DNA of 9,154 nucleotides, from the NCBI GenBank assembly GCA_049301135.1, contig JBAQKP010000256.1:1-9154 (forward strand), in the 5' to 3' direction. The DNA is from JAYXXU01 sp049301135 (GTDB lineage: Bacteria; Pseudomonadota; Gammaproteobacteria; Pseudomonadales; Moraxellaceae). The notes beneath the pieces are model-generated. The model made no database searches and was not told where the DNA came from. It saw only the letters and a program-made list of their open reading frames with translations. The translations under genes were made by a program, and so were the position numbers. Below are positions 6,808 to 9,154 of this stretch, piece after piece (within the stretch, counting starts at the first letter, position 1; every line of letters starts with the position of its first letter).

Positions 6808-6840
6808 GCAGACTGAGACCCAAAAGTCGTCTGCCTTCTT
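6808..6840 (+). terminator. Weak terminator-like hairpin after the 442-aa gene
   Basis: GCAGAC (6808-6813) pairs with GTCTGC (6829-6834), with a further GAC/GTC pairing inside after a 3-base bulge, and cttcttt follows. It starts 25 bases after the stop. Stem and T tract are both weak. The rest of 6784-7036 shows no gene; it contains a 10-bp palindrome TACTTAAGTA at 6917-6926. Confidence 0.3.
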
Positions 6841-7025
6841 TACCTACAGAGCAATCAAAACTGAGACTTTAATGTCGGTTTAGTAATATATACAGGAACA
6901 TACAAGCCATCACATCTACTTAAGTAAGACGTTTGTGTGACTCTTTGAAAGACCTGAGTACGAGCAACAGAACTCAAAACAGTGGCAACTTCATCATAAC
7001 AAGTTGACCCAGTGTATTTTTATAC

Positions 7026-7067
7026 CGGAGTGACATCCATGTGAGCCTTTACCCACATGGAGCGATC
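7026..7067 (+). promoter_or_regulatory. Leader of the Gp2-like gene: start-stop ORF plus hairpin over the Shine-Dalgarno
   Basis: CGGAG (7026-7030) lies 8 bases before an ATG (7039) whose next codon is TGA. That ATG is inside the 5' arm of a 7-bp hairpin, CCATGTG (7037-7043) / CACATGG (7054-7060), loop of 10. The 3' arm overlaps the TGGAG (7058-7062) that serves ATG 7068. The layout suggests that the Shine-Dalgarno is hidden and that ribosomes at the upstream site would open it. The alternative is that CGGAG simply serves the in-frame GTG at 7041. Confidence 0.45.
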
Positions 7068-7769
7068 ATGCACACCCATCCGTTGAACCCAAACTTACAC
7101 CTGACCTATGAATCCGACTGGGATATTTTTCCGGTACTACACCAACAAAATGGTTTGGTTGTGGAGTATCTACAGAAGATTCAAGGCGTCATCGACACAG
7201 CCTTGCAACGTCATCCGAGAACCTTGGTGATCCGTTGTGACCTACGCTTTCCACAGTACCAAACCATCCACTATGACAGTGCAGTCATCTCGCGCTTTAT
7301 CGAGTCGCTCAAAGCACAGATCCAACATGATCAACATGTTAAGGCCAGTTCAGGGCAACGTGTTCACCCATGTGAGCTACGTTATGTCTGGGTCAAAGAA
7401 CATGTCGGCTCGGAGTTTCCACACTATCACGTTGCATTGTTTTTGAATCGAGATAGCTACTTTAACTTGGGTCAGTTTCAGCAGTCCACGATGATCCCGA
7501 TACCTGACACACCTGTTGATCAATCGTACTTTCGTGAGTCGGCCAACAACATGGCTGGGCGGATTATGCAGGCTTGGTCAAGTGCCTTGAGATTGCATGA
7601 ATCAATGACCATCGGACTGGTACATTTTCCTGAAAACCCATTCTATGCACTCCACATCGAAGACGTGGTCGTCTATTCGGAAGTCTTTAAAAGGCTTAGT
7701 TATTTTGCCAAGGCAGATACCAAACAGTACGGCGATGGGACACGCTGGTTTGGTGCGAGTCGAAGGTAG
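7068..7769 (+). CDS. YagK/YfjJ-type (inovirus Gp2-like) protein
   Basis: 233 residues from ATG 7068, or 242 from the in-frame GTG at 7041. I prefer ATG 7068 because TGGAG sits 5 bases upstream. The C-terminal family features are clear: RTLVIRCDLRFP (51-62), RVHPCELRYVWVKE (98-111), PHYHVALFLNRDSYFNLG (118-135) with the histidine-hydrophobic-histidine motif at H119-H121, LVHFPENPFYAL (184-195), and RLSYFAKADTKQYGDGTRWFG (209-229). This is the domain of E. coli prophage proteins YagK and YfjJ and of inovirus Gp2-like proteins. An HUH-like replication or nicking role is suggested by the motif, but the biochemistry of the chromosomal family is not established. It is followed 63 bases later by alpA, probably on the same transcript, ending at the terminator at 8046. 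Confidence 0.9.
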   Translation: MHTHPLNPNLHLTYESDWDIFPVLHQQNGLVVEYLQKIQGVIDTALQRHPRTLVIRCDLRFPQYQTIHYDSAVISRFIESLKAQIQHDQHVKASSGQRVHPCELRYVWVKEHVGSEFPHYHVALFLNRDSYFNLGQFQQSTMIPIPDTPVDQSYFRESANNMAGRIMQAWSSALRLHESMTIGLVHFPENPFYALHIEDVVVYSEVFKRLSYFAKADTKQYGDGTRWFGASRR

Positions 7770-7832
7770 CATCGGAAGGTGTTTTTTTACAGCGATGACG
7801 TATGGCATGAGGAAATAGACAGGACTTTCATC

Positions 7833-8021
7833 ATGCAACACCGAATCATGCGTATTGAAGAAGTTTGTCGATGCACTGCTTTGGCACGGGCAACCATCTA
7901 CAAATACATCGACCAAAACATCTTCCCTAAGAGCATATCGCTGGGCGGTCGTGCTGTGGGTTGGCTGGAGTCTGAGGTACAAGACTGGATTCAAAGCCGA
8001 ATCGACGAACGAGACGCCTAA
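7833..8021 (+). CDS. alpA: AlpA family helix-turn-helix regulator
   Basis: 62 residues, MerR-like winged helix. IMRIEEVCRCTALARATIYKYI (5-26) is the helix-turn-helix, followed by FPKSISLGGRAVGWLESEV (31-49) and QDWIQSRI, the characteristic AlpA/prophage-regulator pattern. ATG 7833 is chosen for its AGGA at 8 bases; the frame is open back to a GTG at 7779, but that extension lacks similarity and has its purine run abutting the start. In E. coli, AlpA activates the excision integrase gene of the CP4-57 prophage; related proteins control excision or transcription in P4-like satellites. Here no integrase is in view, so the target is unknown. It is the last gene before a strong terminator and lies between the Gp2-like gene and zorA. 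Confidence 0.93.
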   Translation: MQHRIMRIEEVCRCTALARATIYKYIDQNIFPKSISLGGRAVGWLESEVQDWIQSRIDERDA

Positions 8022-8045
8022 CGTATCATTACCACCTCAACATGG

Positions 8046-8070
8046 CCTACCCGTCATGGGTAGGTTTTTT
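8046..8070 (+). terminator. Intrinsic terminator after alpA
   Basis: CCTACCC / GGGTAGG (7 bp, loop GTCAT) followed directly by six T residues, 24 bases after the alpA stop. It isolates zorA from the upstream operon, so zorA must have its own promoter in 8071-8294. I could not identify one with confidence. Confidence 0.9.
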
Positions 8071-8145
8071 GCCGCTAAAATTGGTTGGTTGCTGTACGCA
8101 GCGACTTAGATCATTTTAAGTCAAGTTGTTGAGTAGGACGGATTG

Positions 8146-8217
8146 ATGAACACAAAAAACATTGCGTCACAGTTTGACGCATTGATTATTTTGTTGAGGC
8201 GCAAAAACCAGCCATAA
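8146..8217 (+). CDS. Possible 23-aa leader peptide upstream of zorA
   Basis: ATG 8146 has AGGA 7 bases upstream and opens MNTKNIASQFDALIILLRRKNQP, ending at TAA 8215. It is 77 bases before the zorA start and downstream of the alpA terminator. Its message contains a 7-bp hairpin (TGCGTCA 8163-8169 / TGACGCA 8175-8181). No family is recognised; chance is a real possibility at this length. Confidence 0.25.
   Translation: MNTKNIASQFDALIILLRRKNQP
8163..8181. repeat. Inverted repeat upstream of zorA
   Basis: TGCGTCA-CAGTT-TGACGCA is a perfect 7-bp inverted repeat with a 5-base spacer, extendable with one mismatch to CATTGCGTCA/TGACGCATTG. It lies in the only region that can hold the zorA promoter, so it is a candidate operator. 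A second, smaller one, GACTTA/TAAGTC, is at 8103-8122. Confidence 0.5.
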
Positions 8218-8294
8218 CCTGCTAAGATCGTCGGCTATTGTCGCTCACAGTATTTCAGCCATCCACGCTTAGGATGCGGACTAAGGGATTTTTT

Positions 8295-9041
8295 ATGCTG
8301 GACTTTGTTACTTTGTACTGGGTTCCTATCTTGATCGGTTTGATAGTTCTGGCGCTATTCATCTGGTTCGTCATCTCATATTGCATACCCGCAATCAGAC
8401 TTATTAAATATGTCGATTCGATGCTAGATCTCAAGCAATTCAAAGTGATAGAAAAATCTTTATCTGTCACCAACAAAGGTGCGATAGACGACTACTTGGA
8501 GCAAACAAAAAGCAAAGATAAAAGATTAGCCTCCGCAATTGAACACGCATGGCAAAGCTATACCAAAACGCTGCATACCCAAATTGGCGACGTAGATGGA
8601 GAGGACAAAACTACAGGATACAAAGCGACTGCATCAAGTAGTTATTTTTTCTCACATTCGTTAATTGTGGATACTCCTCTAAACGTGGAGTTTTTTAAGC
8701 ACCTTGCAGGAATTATGACAGGTGTTGGGATTATCGGCACATTCGGGGGGCTACTACTAGGTCTGTGGCAATTTGACCCAGCAGGAGATCCAGCAAATGT
8801 TCAAAACAGCCTCGCCTTATTGCTACACGGTGTTCGAGACGCATTTATCGCCTCTGGTATCGCAATTTTCTTAGCAATGCTTACAGTTGCCATTGAGAAA
8901 GCTCTTATTAGAAAATGTTATGCAAAGCTAGAGGAGCTTACAGCTTTTATAGACAGTCTATTCGAAGCAGATACGCTAGGTGAGGAACATCTCGAAAGGC
9001 TGGTTGATATTGCGGGTAAAAATCTCACTAGGGCGTGTTGA
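8295..9041 (+). CDS. zorA: ZorA, N-terminal part only; truncated by an IS
   Basis: ZorA is the MotA/TolQ/ExbB-like stator subunit of the Zorya anti-phage system: an inner-membrane ZorA-ZorB motor with a long ZorA cytoplasmic tail that signals to effector proteins. ATG 8295 has AAGGGA 6 bases upstream. Visible are TM1 (about 10-32), then EFFKHLAGIMTGVGIIGTF (132-150) leading into GGLLLGLWQF (TM2, about 136-160), SLALLLHGVRDAF (172-184) and TM3 (about 184-203), ending ELTAFIDSLFEADTLGEEHLERL. The frame stops at 248 residues, whereas complete ZorA proteins are commonly around 700. The break is at 9030/9031, within codon 246, so the last three residues are IS-derived. The membrane core is kept and the whole tail is lost, so the product should not be a working Zorya component. 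ZorB and the effectors would lie beyond the IS. Confidence 0.88.
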   Translation: MLDFVTLYWVPILIGLIVLALFIWFVISYCIPAIRLIKYVDSMLDLKQFKVIEKSLSVTNKGAIDDYLEQTKSKDKRLASAIEHAWQSYTKTLHTQIGDVDGEDKTTGYKATASSSYFFSHSLIVDTPLNVEFFKHLAGIMTGVGIIGTFGGLLLGLWQFDPAGDPANVQNSLALLLHGVRDAFIASGIAIFLAMLTVAIEKALIRKCYAKLEELTAFIDSLFEADTLGEEHLERLVDIAGKNLTRAC

Positions 9042-9069
9042 CGTTTCAAATTATTGATTGCAAATTGGA

Positions 9070-9119
9070 GGCAGACTCGGAGAATTAAAGCTCTCACACA
9101 ACAACCCACCGAGTCTGCC
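9070..9119. repeat. Inverted repeat abutting the transposase start
   Basis: GGCAGACTCGG (9070-9080) and CCGAGTCTGCC (9109-9119) form a perfect 11-bp stem with a 28-base loop; the second arm ends at the base before the ATG. The only good Shine-Dalgarno-like runs (GGAG 9067-9070, CGGAG 9079-9083) are on or before the first arm. In a transcript the stem would block initiation. Confidence 0.7.
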
Positions 9120-9154
9120 ATGCCTCGCTTAATGCTCAACGACCAACACTGGGC
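9120..9154 (+). CDS. IS5-family transposase, N-terminus only
   Basis: ATG 9120 opens MPRLMLNDQHWA up to the window edge. This matches the usual opening of IS5-family (IS427-type) transposases, MPR-x-ML-x-D-x-x-W. Only 11 complete codons are visible, so the family call rests on this opening, the terminal sequence and the TA target taken together. Confidence 0.75.
   Translation, partial: MPRLMLNDQHW

Larger units (their letters stand above)
4753..9030 (+). mobile_element. Accessory region next to tRNA-Pro: probable satellite/integrative element with Zorya cargo
   Basis: Everything from the tRNA 3' end to the insertion sequence is accessory in character: an AT-rich gene-poor stretch, a 442-aa unrecognised protein, a YagK/YfjJ (Gp2-like) protein, an AlpA regulator, and the start of the Zorya gene zorA, all on the + strand. 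YagK/YfjJ and AlpA proteins are typical of E. coli cryptic prophages and P4-like satellites, and Zorya is a mobile defence system, so the combination supports an integrated element. Missing from view are an integrase, structural phage genes and a duplicated att sequence. The outer boundary is therefore unknown, and the 4753 start is inferred from the tRNA end. Confidence 0.5.
9031..9154 (+). mobile_element. IS5-family insertion sequence, left end (partial)
   Basis: The zorA coding sequence ends abruptly at a TA (9029-9030). GGGCGTGTTGACGTTTCAAA then begins, a terminal sequence of the type seen in IS5-family (IS427-group) elements, which duplicate a short TA-type target. A transposase start follows 89 bases in. 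The right end and the second TA are outside the window, so the exact boundary is an inference. Confidence 0.8.

Noticed and set aside
7779..7832. GTG 7779 as the alpA start
   Set aside because: The purine run abuts the GTG, and the extra 18 residues do not resemble AlpA; ATG 7833 has AGGA at 8 bases.
8238..8294. TTG 8238 as the zorA start
   Set aside because: The 19-residue extension has no membrane or family character, while ATG 8295 has AAGGGA at ideal spacing.
4676..9154. A second tRNA-Pro 3' end as an attR
   Set aside because: I looked for copies of the T-arm/acceptor segment in the accessory region and found none; the distal att, if any, is beyond the window.

Overview
The window suggests a gammaproteobacterium. 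The housekeeping half (about 1-4752) encodes proteins that read very close to Escherichia coli Alx, UppP/BacA, YoaE and DusA. It also carries a tRNA-Pro(GGG) with an encoded CCA. I cannot place the organism below class from the sequence alone; a Pseudomonadales/Moraxellaceae-like host is only a guess.

Core part, 1-4796. An alx gene (TerC family, 5' end cut by the window edge) reads rightward and converges on a leftward pair: yoaE (TerC-CBS-CorC membrane protein), then uppP/bacA one base downstream. dusA is divergent from yoaE and reads rightward. It is followed by a strong hairpin, a recognisable sigma70 promoter, tRNA-Pro(GGG) and a clear intrinsic terminator. Two TerC-superfamily membrane proteins therefore flank the undecaprenyl-diphosphate phosphatase gene.

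Accessory part, 4753-9154. Immediately 3' of the tRNA the character changes. About 650 bases carry no long gene and become very AT-rich (about 28% G+C by my count over 5161-5400). This stretch holds tandem and phased direct repeats and a short reading frame interrupted by one in-frame TGA. Then come, all on the + strand: a 442-residue unrecognised protein that looks like a distant YagK/YfjJ (inovirus Gp2-like) relative lacking the HxH motif; a canonical YagK/YfjJ/Gp2-type protein with an intact HYH motif; an AlpA-type helix-turn-helix regulator with an intrinsic terminator; and the N-terminal third of ZorA, the MotA-like stator subunit of the Zorya anti-phage system. zorA is cut by an IS5-family insertion sequence whose left end lies at 9031 and whose transposase begins at 9120.

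Interpretation: this is the tRNA-proximal end of a satellite-phage-like or integrative element carrying a defence cargo, inserted next to tRNA-Pro and later damaged by an IS. No integrase and no second att copy are in the window, so the element's boundary and mobility are inferred. The most unusual points are the HUH-less partner of the Gp2-like protein, the phased repeats upstream of its promoter, the start-stop ORF and hairpin in the leader of the Gp2-like gene, the TGA-interrupted small frame, and the IS-truncated zorA.
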